Part shown: piece after piece, positions 25,339 through 32,908 of the stretch | Layout of the letters: each line of letters opens with the position of its first letter | Position numbering within the stretch: position 1 is the stretch's first letter | Assembly: GCF_023702125.1 (NCBI RefSeq) | Contig: NZ_CP098415.1 | Coordinates: 1,054,001-1,118,000 of the forward strand | DNA length: 64,000 bases | Direction of reading: 5' to 3' | Origin: Halorubrum hochsteinianum | GTDB taxonomy: Archaea; Halobacteriota; Halobacteria; Halobacteriales; Haloferacaceae | The notes under the pieces: generated by a model | What the model was told of the DNA's origin: nothing | Database searches by the model: none | Seen by the model: the letters and a program-made list of their open reading frames with translations, nothing else | Program-made: the position numbers and the translations under genes

Positions 25339-25836
25339 CTACCGGATCCGAATTTCCGTGGTGGCCTCGTGACGCTCGTCGGCGTCGGGGACCGGGACGA
25401 ACGCGGTTATCGTGTGGGTGCCGCGCTCGGCGCGGACCGAGCGGTCGAGGCCGTCGCCGTCGGTGCGGCGGAAGCGACCGTTCCACGTGGCCGTCGCGCG
25501 CTTCGTCTCGCCGGCCCGGAGCGACAGCGCGGACTCCTCCTCGCGCACGTACAGCCGCTCGTCGGTGGCCTCCGTGACGCCGTCGACCGCCCAGCCCCAC
25601 GAGCGGCGGGTGGCCGTGGGGACCTCGACCGGGACCGGGAGGCGGTTCCGGATGGCGACGGTGATCGCGACCGGCTCGTCGGGCGCGTACTCGGGGGCGT
25701 CGGTGCTGACGGTCACCTCGACCGCCCGGCGGGCCACGGCGCGCGGCACGACGCGGCCGAGGGCGTTCGAGAGGTAGTTCTTCGTCTCGTCGAAACCGGT
25801 GCGGTCCGTCGAACCGTCGTGGCGTCTGTCGACCAT
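25339..25836 (-). CDS. Ig-like (BsuPI-like) haloarchaeal protein of unknown function
   Basis: 165 residues; no signal peptide. After a polar N-terminus, residues about 40-165 form a beta-sandwich-like pattern: VTVSTDAPEYAPDEPVAITV, RNRLPVPVEVPT, LSLRAGETKRATATWNG, GTHTITAFVPV, close in layout to the BsuPI/CARDB type of domain. I do not recognise a named family with confidence. It stands between the ABC operon (convergent) and mptD, with its own short spacer. Confidence 0.65.
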   Translation of the reverse strand: MVDRRHDGSTDRTGFDETKNYLSNALGRVVPRAVARRAVEVTVSTDAPEYAPDEPVAITVAIRNRLPVPVEVPTATRRSWGWAVDGVTEATDERLYVREEESALSLRAGETKRATATWNGRFRRTDGDGLDRSVRAERGTHTITAFVPVPDADERHEATTEIRIR

Positions 25837-25893
25837 GTGCGTCTCTGAAACCGTGAAATCGGCGGTTCTGCTCGCCGTAGGCGGGTCGCGGTA

Positions 25894-26292
25894 CTAAGCG
25901 TTCGGGTCGCCGTCGCCGGACTGCGCCGGGTCGGCGGACCGCGACTCGCCGTCGTCGATCACCTCGACCAGTTTCATCAGCGGGTAGCCGTTCTCCATCT
26001 CCATCCGGGTGCGGACGGTGACCCCCTCGTACTCGATCCGCATCTCGACGTCCATCAGGGAGCCGGTGAGTTCGGTGTAGCCGTTCTCGTGGTCGATGGC
26101 GTCGGCCACGCGGTCGTCGCGGATCGTCACGTCGACCGACTCGCAGTGCGGCTGGTTCTCGATCGACTCGGCCATCGCGGCCTCCAGGCTCCGCGCGCTC
26201 GACGGGCTGACGGGCGTGCCGGCGAACTGGTGGTACAGCGAGCCGAACTTGATCCCGGCCTCGAAACACGCCTGCTGGGCGTCGCTTGCCAT
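25894..26292 (-). CDS. mptD: Archaeal dihydroneopterin aldolase
   Basis: 132 residues. ACFEAGIKFGSLYHQFAGTP at the N-terminus and the SLEAAMAESIENQPHCESVD segment are conserved in archaeal MptD (DUF372), which splits 7,8-dihydroneopterin into 6-hydroxymethyl-7,8-dihydropterin and glycolaldehyde in pterin cofactor (methanopterin or folate) synthesis. Unrelated in sequence to bacterial FolB. Cytoplasmic. The C-terminal 20 residues are an acidic halophilic tail. It is divergent from the deaminase gene across about 135 bases. Confidence 0.88.
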   Translation of the reverse strand: MASDAQQACFEAGIKFGSLYHQFAGTPVSPSSARSLEAAMAESIENQPHCESVDVTIRDDRVADAIDHENGYTELTGSLMDVEMRIEYEGVTVRTRMEMENGYPLMKLVEVIDDGESRSADPAQSGDGDPNA

Positions 26293-26426
26293 GTCTGAAC
26301 GCGGCCGCGGGCGGGCAAGAAGGTTCGGACGGCGGCGGCCTCGCGGGACTGGTCGCGGCGCGGCGGCGGCGAGCGGCCGGCGGCGGGAACCGAAGGCGTT
26401 TGGTTCGGGGGGCGGAACGGGCGGAC

Positions 26427-27749
26427 ATGGACTACCTCCGCGTCGCCGGCGGACGGGTGCTTCGACCCGACGGACGCGTCGAGCGGGCTGACGTCGCGGT
26501 CGACCGCGACGAGGGAACGATCCGGGCCGTCGGGCCGCCGGACGAGGTCGACGACGCCGTCGGCGCGACCGCCGACGAGACGCTCGACGCCTCCGACTCG
26601 CTCGTGATCCCCGGGCTCGTCAACGCGCACACGCACGTCGCGATGACGCTTTTACGCGGGTACGCCGACGACAAGCCGCTCGACCCGTGGCTCCGCGAGG
26701 ACATCTGGCCGGCCGAGGCCGAGCTGACCCCCGACGACGTGGAGGCGGGCGCGGCGCTCGGCGCGGTCGAGATGATCCGCTCGGGGACGACCGCGTTCGC
26801 GGACATGTACTTCGAGACGGACCGGGTCGCGGACGTCGTCGACCGCGCGGGGCTGCGCGCGCGCCTCGGCCACGGCGTCGTCACCGTAGGGAAAGACGAC
26901 GCGGACGCCCGGGCGGACGTCGAGGAGGGCCTCGCGGTCGCCCGCGACCTCGACGGGGCCGCGGACGGCCGGATCCGGACGGCGTTCATGCCGCACTCGC
27001 TGACGACGGTCGGCGAGGAGTACCTCCGCGAGGGCGTCGCGGAGGCGCGCGAGGCGGACGTTCCGGTCCACCTCCACGCGAACGAGACGACCGACGAGGT
27101 CGACCCCATCGTCGACGAGCGCGGCGAGCGACCGATCGCGTACGCGGAGTCGCTCGACGCGCTCGGCCCGGACGACTTCTTCGCGCACGGCGTTCACGTC
27201 GACGAGGGCGAGGTCGACCGGCTCGCCGAGGCGGGGACCGCGGTGGTCCACTGCCCGGCCTCGAACATGAAGCTCGCCAGCGGGATGGCCCCGGTCCAGC
27301 GGCTCCGCGAGGCGGGCGTGACGGTCGCGCTCGGCACCGACGGCGCGGCCTCGAACAACGACCTCGACGTGTTCGACGAGATGCGCGACGCCGCCATGAT
27401 CGGGAAACTGGCCGCGGACGACGCGAGCGCGGTCCCGGCCGAGGCGGTCGTGGAAATGGCGACGGCGGGCGGCGCGGACGCCCTGAACCTCCCCGGCGGC
27501 CGGATCGAGGCGGGCGCGGCCGCGGACCTCGCGGTCGTCGGCCTCGACGCGCCGCACCTGACGCCGGTCCACGACCCCGTCTCGCACCTCGCGTACGCGG
27601 CCCGCGGGGGCGACGTGCGCCACACGGTGTGCGACGGCGAAATCCTCATGCGCGACCGCGAGGTGCTGACGCTCGACGCCGAGGCGGTCCAGGAGCGCGC
27701 CGCGGAGGCCGCCGCCGATCTCGTCGATCGCGTGGACGCGGCGGAGTGA
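26427..27749 (+). CDS. mtaD: Amidohydrolase: 5'-methylthioadenosine/S-adenosylhomocysteine deaminase type
   Basis: 440 residues of the TIM-barrel amidohydrolase superfamily. Metal ligands and active-site motifs: PGLVNAHTHVAMTLLRGYAD (about 62-82), VHLHANET (about 220), FFAHGVHVDE, CPASNMKLASG and LGTDGAASNN (about 310). These are those of MTA/SAH deaminases, including the archaeal DadD that also deaminates 5'-deoxyadenosine. With S-adenosylhomocysteine hydrolase 2 kb downstream it would clear by-products of SAM-dependent reactions. ATG 26427 is chosen because the family begins with the short beta-domain MDYLRVAGGRV; longer frames upstream are non-coding. Confidence 0.9.
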   Translation: MDYLRVAGGRVLRPDGRVERADVAVDRDEGTIRAVGPPDEVDDAVGATADETLDASDSLVIPGLVNAHTHVAMTLLRGYADDKPLDPWLREDIWPAEAELTPDDVEAGAALGAVEMIRSGTTAFADMYFETDRVADVVDRAGLRARLGHGVVTVGKDDADARADVEEGLAVARDLDGAADGRIRTAFMPHSLTTVGEEYLREGVAEAREADVPVHLHANETTDEVDPIVDERGERPIAYAESLDALGPDDFFAHGVHVDEGEVDRLAEAGTAVVHCPASNMKLASGMAPVQRLREAGVTVALGTDGAASNNDLDVFDEMRDAAMIGKLAADDASAVPAEAVVEMATAGGADALNLPGGRIEAGAAADLAVVGLDAPHLTPVHDPVSHLAYAARGGDVRHTVCDGEILMRDREVLTLDAEAVQERAAEAAADLVDRVDAAE

Positions 27750-27790
27750 GGAGAGGCGAAAGGCGGCCGTCGGAGCCGTAGCCCGACGGG

Positions 27791-27800
27791 GTTTAAATAC
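27791..27800 (+). promoter_or_regulatory. TATA-like box just upstream of repeat copy 2
   Basis: GTTTAAATAC ends 12 bases before the conserved left edge of repeat copy 2 and about 25 bases before its GCGCGTGC arm. No gene start follows within 500 bases, so it could drive an RNA made from the repeat. Confidence 0.45.
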
Positions 27801-27812
27801 GGAGAGCCCTCG

Positions 27813-28070
27813 CGGTGGCGCGTGCCGACGAGCGCCCGCAGGGCGCGAGTCGCACGCGCGAGGGAGTCGCGGCCGCTTTTAAGCGGCCGCGACGAGGCTG
27901 GGGAGGCGTGAGGCTGCGGTTGCTGTGCGGGGCGGGATTCGAAGGGGCAGTCGCGAGGCGGGCACAGGCGAAGCAAGCACCGCAGGAGCGAGTAACGCGA
28001 GCGACGAGGAGCACAGCGAGCGTGCGCCCGCCTCGCGACTGGGGCTTCGGCGGTGTCCGTCAGGAGTCGA
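27813..28070. repeat. Modular hairpin repeat, copy 2
   Basis: Starts CGGTGGCGCGTGCC; GCGCGTGC pairs with GCACGCGC at about 27852-27859. Next comes a 13-bp perfect stem with a 2-base loop (GTCGCGGCCGCTT with AAGCGGCCGCGAC, about 27866-27893) immediately before the fixed box GACGAGGCTGGGGAGGCGTG. The right domain has arms at 27948-27963 and 28026-28041 (16 bp, perfect) around a purine-rich centre, followed by GGGGCTTCGGCGGT. No believable protein. The 200 bases after it (to the next promoter) hold G- and C-runs (near 28143-28205) and nothing else I can name. Confidence 0.85.
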
Positions 28071-28278
28071 CGGCCAGCGTCCGATCGTCAGTCAGCGTCC
28101 GTTTGTGAACGAGCGGACGCGGCGCGGCGCGCGCGACCGGCAGCGGGGGGCTGAACCGCCCCCGAATCCGGGGCGATCGGGGGCGAAACCGCCGCCGAAC
28201 CCCCGATAGACCAAGACGGACGCCTCAGCGCCGTTAAACCGAATGCAAACCGAATTAAACCGCGTTAACGGACTTCTC

Positions 28279-28287
28279 TTTTTATAC
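28279..28287 (+). promoter_or_regulatory. TATA-like box of the acidic secreted protein gene
   Basis: TTTTTATAC, 28-36 bases before ATG 28315, within an AT-rich stretch unlike its surroundings; a strong leaderless-type promoter. Confidence 0.75.
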
Positions 28288-28314
28288 GGTAACAGGGATT
28301 GGACCCGAGTGGAC

Positions 28315-29619
28315 ATGAACGAACGCATCACCAGTGTGCTGCTGATCGCGGTCGTCGCCCTCGGCGCGATGACGGGCGTCGCGGCCGCCGACGGCCACCT
28401 CGAAGTGGGCGTCGAGACGGACGCGGACGGGACATCGACGGTCACGGTGACCGATAACGGCACCGCCGTCGAGAACGCCACGGTCAACGTGAGCGTGGTC
28501 GACGCGGAGAACGAGTCGTACGCGGGAGCGGGCGAGTACGAGACGGACGCGAACGGTACCGTCGACCTCGAAGCGCCCGAGGAGGACGTAACGGTCGACA
28601 TCGCGGTCACCTCGGGGAACGACAGCGTCTCGACGACGGCCGACCTCGAAGCCCCTGACGGCCTCGAACTGGCGGTCGACGACACCGACGGCGAACCGGT
28701 CGTCACGGTGACCGACAACGACACCGCGGCCGAGAACGCCTCGGTGACCGTCACGACCGCGGACGAGAACGCCTCCTACGAGGGCACGGGCGACTACCAG
28801 ACCGACGAGAACGGAACCGTCGGCCTCCCCGCCGCCGAGGAGGACGTGACGGTGACCGTCACCGCCGAGTACGGCGACGACTCGGTCTCGGAGACAGTCG
28901 AGTTGGAGGCCCCCGACGGGCTCGAACTCGACGTGGCCGACACCGACGGCGAGCCGGTCGTCACCGTGACCGACGACGACGACCCCGTCGAGGGCGCGAC
29001 GGTCGTCGTCGCCCTCGCGGACGACGCCGACGAGAACGCCTCGTACGCGGGGACGGGAGAGTACGAGACCGACGCGAACGGGACGGTCGAGCTCCCGGCC
29101 GGCGAGGAGGACGTGAGCGTCGACGTGAGCGCGAGCTACGAGAACGAGACCGTCTCGACGACCGTCGAGCTGACAGCCGGCGAGGACGACGCCCTCGAAG
29201 GGACGCCGTTCGGCCAGCTGATGCGCGACTTCATCGAGAACATCAGCGACCGCGACGGCGGCATCGGCGGGGCCGTCTCAGACTTCGCGACGGAGAACAA
29301 CCCGGGTAACGCCCCGGACCACGCCGGCAACGGCAGCGACGACGGCAACGCCAGCGACGCGCCCGGCAACGCGCCCGAGGGCGTCGGCAACGGCAGCGAC
29401 GACAGCGAGCGCGGCCCGCCGGACCACGCCGGCCCGAACGGTGACGACGCCGAGGACGACGAGACCGAAGCGGACGACACCGAACAGGAGGACGCGGAGG
29501 AAGACGACGCGGACGAGGAGGATGACGACGACGATGACGACGACGAGGACGACGACGAAGACGACGAGGACGGCGAGAGCGGCCCGCCGGACCACGCCGG
29601 AGGTCCGGGCGGTAACTGA
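28315..29619 (+). CDS. Secreted repeat protein with three beta modules and a poly-acidic tail
   Basis: 434 residues; family not recognised. Signal peptide MNERITSVLLIAVVALGAMT... ending near AAADG. Three related modules of about 85 residues (about 28-117, 117-202, 203-290) each contain VTVTDNxT, an Asn-Ala-Ser-Tyr-x-Gly-x-Gly-x-Tyr turn, ANGTVxLPAxEEDVTV and a Thr-Val-rich last strand, like Ig/Big-type domains. Many N-glycosylation sequons. The region after 330 is Asn/Gly/Pro-rich (PPDHAG repeats) and then almost pure Asp/Glu. It would sit outside the cell, possibly cation-binding. ATG 28315 fits the promoter and the signal peptide. Confidence 0.75.
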   Translation: MNERITSVLLIAVVALGAMTGVAAADGHLEVGVETDADGTSTVTVTDNGTAVENATVNVSVVDAENESYAGAGEYETDANGTVDLEAPEEDVTVDIAVTSGNDSVSTTADLEAPDGLELAVDDTDGEPVVTVTDNDTAAENASVTVTTADENASYEGTGDYQTDENGTVGLPAAEEDVTVTVTAEYGDDSVSETVELEAPDGLELDVADTDGEPVVTVTDDDDPVEGATVVVALADDADENASYAGTGEYETDANGTVELPAGEEDVSVDVSASYENETVSTTVELTAGEDDALEGTPFGQLMRDFIENISDRDGGIGGAVSDFATENNPGNAPDHAGNGSDDGNASDAPGNAPEGVGNGSDDSERGPPDHAGPNGDDAEDDETEADDTEQEDAEEDDADEEDDDDDDDDEDDDEDDEDGESGPPDHAGGPGGN

Positions 29620-29660
29620 CGACGCGACGCGACCGCCCGCGCAATCGCGCGGGTGACGAC

Positions 29661-29680
29661 GACTGACGGCAGTCTTTTTT
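29661..29680 (+). terminator. Hairpin plus U-tract after the secreted protein gene
   Basis: GACTG-ACGG-CAGTC followed at once by six T residues. A second GC hairpin (CCCGCGC with GCGCGGG) lies just before. Fits U-tract-driven archaeal termination. Confidence 0.6.
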
Positions 29681-29704
29681 CGGGGCGTGGTCCGGTGTCG
29701 GCAG

Positions 29705-29711
29705 GGTTTAG
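29705..29711 (+). promoter_or_regulatory. TATA-like box of the SAH hydrolase gene
   Basis: GGTTTAG, 25-31 bases before ATG 29736; its distance favours that ATG over the GTG six codons upstream. Confidence 0.5.
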
Positions 29712-29735
29712 TGCGCCGTGAGCGAACCACGGGGT

Positions 29736-31025
29736 ATGAGCGAGACCGCGTATCCGCCGGTGTCACAGCACCTCTCGGACGTCGAAGCGGCCCGAGAGGA
29801 GGGACGCCGGAAGATGGACTGGGCGCTCCAACACATGCCGATTCTGAACGCGCTCCGCGAGGAGTTCGCCGACGAGCAGCCGCTCGCGGGCGAGACGATC
29901 GCGATGGCGATGCACGTCGAGGCGAAGACCGCGAACCTCGTCGAACTGCTCGCCGAGGGCGGGGCCGAGGTCGCGATCACCGGCTGTAACCCCCTCTCGA
30001 CGCACGACGACGTGTCGGCGGCGCTCGACGCCCACAAGTCGATCACCTCCTACGCGGTCCGCGGCGTCGACGACGACGAGTACTACGACGCGATGCACGC
30101 CTGTATCGCCCACGAGCCGACCATCACCGTCGACGACGGGATGGACATGGTGAAGCTGGTCCACGAGGAGTACCCGGACCTGATCGACTCCATCGTCGGC
30201 GGGGCCGAGGAGACGACCACCGGCGTCGACCGCCTGCGCGCGATGGACGCCGACGGCGAGCTCCACTACCCCGTCTTCGCCGTGAACGACACGCCGATGA
30301 AACAGCTGTTCGACAACGTCCACGGCACGGGCGAGTCGTCGCTCGCGACCATCGCGATGACGACGAACCTCTCGTGGGCCGGGAAGAACGTCGTCGTCGG
30401 CGGCTACGGCCAGTGCGGGAAGGGCGTCGCGAAGAAGGCGTCGGGGCAGAACGCGAACGTCATCGTCTGCGAGGTCGACCCGCGGAAGGCGCTCGAAGCC
30501 CACATGGAGGGGTACGAGGTGCTCCCGATGAAGGAGGCCGCGGCGAAGGGCGACGTGTTCATCACGACGACCGGCAACCGCGACGTGATCACCCGCGAGC
30601 ACTTCGAGGCGATGAACGACGGCGTCCTCCTCGCGAACGCCGGCCACTTCGACGTGGAGGTGAACCTCGATCACCTCGACGAGCTCGCGGTCGACCGCTA
30701 CGAGGTCCGCGAGGGCGTCGAGGGGTTCGAGATGGAAGACGGCCGCGTCCTGAACGTCATCGCGGAGGGGCGGCTCGTCAACCTCGCCGCGCCCATCGCC
30801 TTGGGCCACCCGGTCGAGGTGATGGACCAGAGCTTCGGCGTTCAGGCCGTCGTCGTCCGCGAACTGGCCGCCAACGGCGAGGCGTACGACGCCGGCGTCC
30901 ACGACGTGCCCGACGAGCTCGACCGCGAGGTCGCTGACATCAAGCTCGCCGCCGAGGGCGTCGAGTACGACGACCTCACCGACGAGCAGCGCGAGTACAT
31001 GGGCAGCTGGGAGCACGGGACGTAA
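29736..31025 (+). CDS. ahcY: S-adenosylhomocysteine hydrolase
   Basis: 429 residues. Reversibly splits S-adenosylhomocysteine to adenosine and homocysteine with bound NAD, relieving product inhibition of methyltransferases. Visible: N-terminal substrate domain (MAMHVEAKTANLVELL, ITGCNPLSTHDDVSAAL), the AVNDTPMKQLFDNVHGTGES segment, NAD-binding VVGGYGQCGKGVAKKASG (about 222-239) and FEMEDGRVLNVIAEGRLVN. The bacterial 40-residue insert is absent, as usual in archaea. Cytoplasmic tetramer by family. Neighbouring deaminase acts on the same substrate. Confidence 0.96.
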   Translation: MSETAYPPVSQHLSDVEAAREEGRRKMDWALQHMPILNALREEFADEQPLAGETIAMAMHVEAKTANLVELLAEGGAEVAITGCNPLSTHDDVSAALDAHKSITSYAVRGVDDDEYYDAMHACIAHEPTITVDDGMDMVKLVHEEYPDLIDSIVGGAEETTTGVDRLRAMDADGELHYPVFAVNDTPMKQLFDNVHGTGESSLATIAMTTNLSWAGKNVVVGGYGQCGKGVAKKASGQNANVIVCEVDPRKALEAHMEGYEVLPMKEAAAKGDVFITTTGNRDVITREHFEAMNDGVLLANAGHFDVEVNLDHLDELAVDRYEVREGVEGFEMEDGRVLNVIAEGRLVNLAAPIALGHPVEVMDQSFGVQAVVVRELAANGEAYDAGVHDVPDELDREVADIKLAAEGVEYDDLTDEQREYMGSWEHGT

Positions 31026-31124
31026 CACCGACCCACCGGGAGCCGGCTCGGCGGGACGGACCCCGCCCGCCGCCCGCCCGGACCGGTTCGACCGGCTTTT
31101 GTGCGGCGCGGCCGTACCAATCGT

Positions 31125-31274
31125 ATGAACCTCACGGCAGTGCTTCACGCCGGATTCGGCGTCTCGGTTCTGGCCGGATTCCTCGTCTCGGACACGACGC
31201 TCCGCATCGCCGCGTTCGCGCTCGGCGCGGTCCTCTTCGTCGCCGGCGTCGCGGTGTCGCGACGGGGCGACTGA
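31125..31274 (+). CDS. Small hydrophobic membrane protein
   Basis: 49 residues beginning MNLTAVLHAG. Two hydrophobic segments (about 5-21 and 27-44) separated by a short polar turn (SDTTLR) and a basic end SRRGD. Codon use and a spacer with GACCGGCTTTTGTGC about 30 bases upstream are consistent with a real gene. Short two-helix proteins of this kind are common in haloarchaea and mostly have no known role. Confidence 0.55.
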   Translation: MNLTAVLHAGFGVSVLAGFLVSDTTLRIAAFALGAVLFVAGVAVSRRGD

Positions 31275-31365
31275 GACGCCGTCCGGCTCAGACTCGACCC
31301 GCGTCCGCCCGCGCGCCCCTCGCCGGCGCGCGCCCTTTTTCAGCCGCGGCCGCTTACGGCCCCCA

Positions 31366-32115
31366 GTGACAGTCACGAGCGTCCACGACCCGAGCCACCG
31401 CGAGACCCTCTGGGAGCTCGAGGACGCCTTCGAGCGCGGCGACCTGGTAAGCGTGTTCGGTCGCTGTACGGTCTCGTACGAGGGCCGCGCCGCCTCGGAC
31501 TTGGGCCCCGGCGACCGCCTGCTCGTGTTGAAGCCGGACGGCGCTGCCCTCGTTCACACCGACGAGGGTCGCCAGCCGGTGAACTGGCAGCCGCCGGGGT
31601 CGGAACACCGCGCCGCGGTCCGCGACGGCCGGCTGCGCGTGGTCTCGACGCGGTCGAACCCCGACGAGACGCTGACGGTCCGCTTCGCCGACGTCCACCA
31701 GCTCTCCGCGATGGGCGTGACGGGGGGCCGCGACCTCGACCTCCACGGCAGCGAGGAGGACCTCCGGACCCGGATCCTGGAGCGCCCCGCACTCGTCGAG
31801 GAGGGGTTCGAACCGCGGGAGACGGAACGGCCCTCCAGCGCCGGGCCGATGGACATTTTCGGGGTCGACGCCGAGGAGACGCCGGTCGTCGTCGAGCTGA
31901 AGCGCCGCCGGGTCGGCCCGGACGCCGTGGGACAGCTCGCGCGGTACGTGCGGGCGCTGGAGGAGGAACTGGGAGCCGACGCCGCGACCGATACCGGCGG
32001 CTCCCCCGCGGTCCGCGGAATTCTCGTCGCGCCGTCGGTCACCGCCCGGGCCGCGGAGCGCCTCGCGGACCGCGGCTTCGACCACGTCGCGCTCGAACCG
32101 ACGCCGGCCGAGTGA
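31366..32115 (+). CDS. nucS: Mismatch-specific endonuclease NucS/EndoMS
   Basis: 249 residues from GTG 31366. NucS makes staggered double cuts at mismatched base pairs, a non-canonical mismatch repair route in archaea and actinobacteria. N-terminal dimerisation barrel (SVFGRCTVSYEGRAASDLGP, LLVLKPDGAALVHTDEGRQP), then a restriction-enzyme-like nuclease domain with MDIFGVDAEETPVVVELKRR (about 163-182) carrying the Asp, Glu and Lys catalytic set, and QLARYVRALE. Family members end in a PCNA-contact peptide; none is obvious in the short ALEPTPAE tail. Start chosen to fit usual length. Confidence 0.93.
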   Translation: MTVTSVHDPSHRETLWELEDAFERGDLVSVFGRCTVSYEGRAASDLGPGDRLLVLKPDGAALVHTDEGRQPVNWQPPGSEHRAAVRDGRLRVVSTRSNPDETLTVRFADVHQLSAMGVTGGRDLDLHGSEEDLRTRILERPALVEEGFEPRETERPSSAGPMDIFGVDAEETPVVVELKRRRVGPDAVGQLARYVRALEEELGADAATDTGGSPAVRGILVAPSVTARAAERLADRGFDHVALEPTPAE

Positions 32116-32203
32116 GCCGACCGGCGTGTCAACACGGGTCGTGACCGGGGCGAGCAGCCTCGTCGCGGTCGAACGGGCCGACGGGAACGCCTCGCTATCG
32201 AAG

Positions 32204-32212
32204 GCTTTATCG
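32204..32212 (+). promoter_or_regulatory. TATA-like box of the L10e gene
   Basis: GCTTTATCG, 32-40 bases before ATG 32244, leaving a leader of roughly ten bases. Confidence 0.55.
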
Positions 32213-32243
32213 CCGCAGCGGCGGCTACATCGGACAAGTAGCC

Positions 32244-32774
32244 ATGTCTGACAAACCCGCCTCTATGTATCGGACGATCGACAAGCCGTCGTACACCCGC
32301 CGCGAGTACATCACGGGCATCCCCGGCTCGAAGATCGCGCAGCACAACATGGGCGACCTCTCCGCGGAGCCGGACGACTACCCCGTCCAGATCAGCCTCC
32401 GCGTCGAAGAGGAGCTTCAGGTGCGACACGGCTCGCTTGAGAGCGCGCGCCTCTCGGCGAACCGCCACCTGATCAAGGAGCTCGGCGAGGGCAACTACAA
32501 GATGACCCTCCGGAAGTTCCCCCACCAGGTCATCCGGGAGAACAAGCAGGCGACTGGTGCCGGCGCGGACCGCGTCTCGGACGGGATGCGGCAGGCGTTC
32601 GGGAAGCCGGTCGGCACCGCGGCCCGGCTCAGCAAGGACGACGTGGTGTTCACGGCGTACTGCGACGTCGATCAGGCCCCCGTCGTGAAGGAGGCGTTCC
32701 GCCGCGCGTACAACAAGCTCTCCCCGCCGTGCCGGATCACGGTCGAGCGCGGCGAGAAACTGCTCGTCTCATAA
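32244..32774 (+). CDS. rpl10e: Large-subunit ribosomal protein L10e (uL16)
   Basis: 176 residues. Binds 23S/5S rRNA near the A site. The conserved blocks [58 protein letters not shown] and the C-terminal [20 protein letters not shown] are unmistakable for archaeal L10e, and the length is standard. Monocistronic with its own promoter, standing between nucS and a helicase gene. Confidence 0.97.
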   Translation: MSDKPASMYRTIDKPSYTRREYITGIPGSKIAQHNMGDLSAEPDDYPVQISLRVEEELQVRHGSLESARLSANRHLIKELGEGNYKMTLRKFPHQVIRENKQATGAGADRVSDGMRQAFGKPVGTAARLSKDDVVFTAYCDVDQAPVVKEAFRRAYNKLSPPCRITVERGEKLLVS

Positions 32775-32879
32775 CGACGCGACCCCCGTCCGTGAGGCGG
32801 GTTCTTCTCCGTGCGACCGTTCCGCGTAGCCGCCGCCGTCGCGGGCGCGCCCCGATCGTGACCCCCGAGCCGAACTCCT

Positions 32880-32887
32880 GAAATACC
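32880..32887 (+). promoter_or_regulatory. TATA-like box of the helicase gene
   Basis: GAAATACC, 22-29 bases before GTG 32909, supporting that GTG as a leaderless start. Confidence 0.6.
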
Positions 32888-32908
32888 TCGCTCGCGTACC
32901 GAACGGCA

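Noticed and set aside
28140-28210. Degenerate direct repeat of G-run/C-run units before the acidic secreted protein gene
   Set aside because: Two loosely similar GGGGGC...CCCCC blocks are present but too short and GC-biased to separate from chance.
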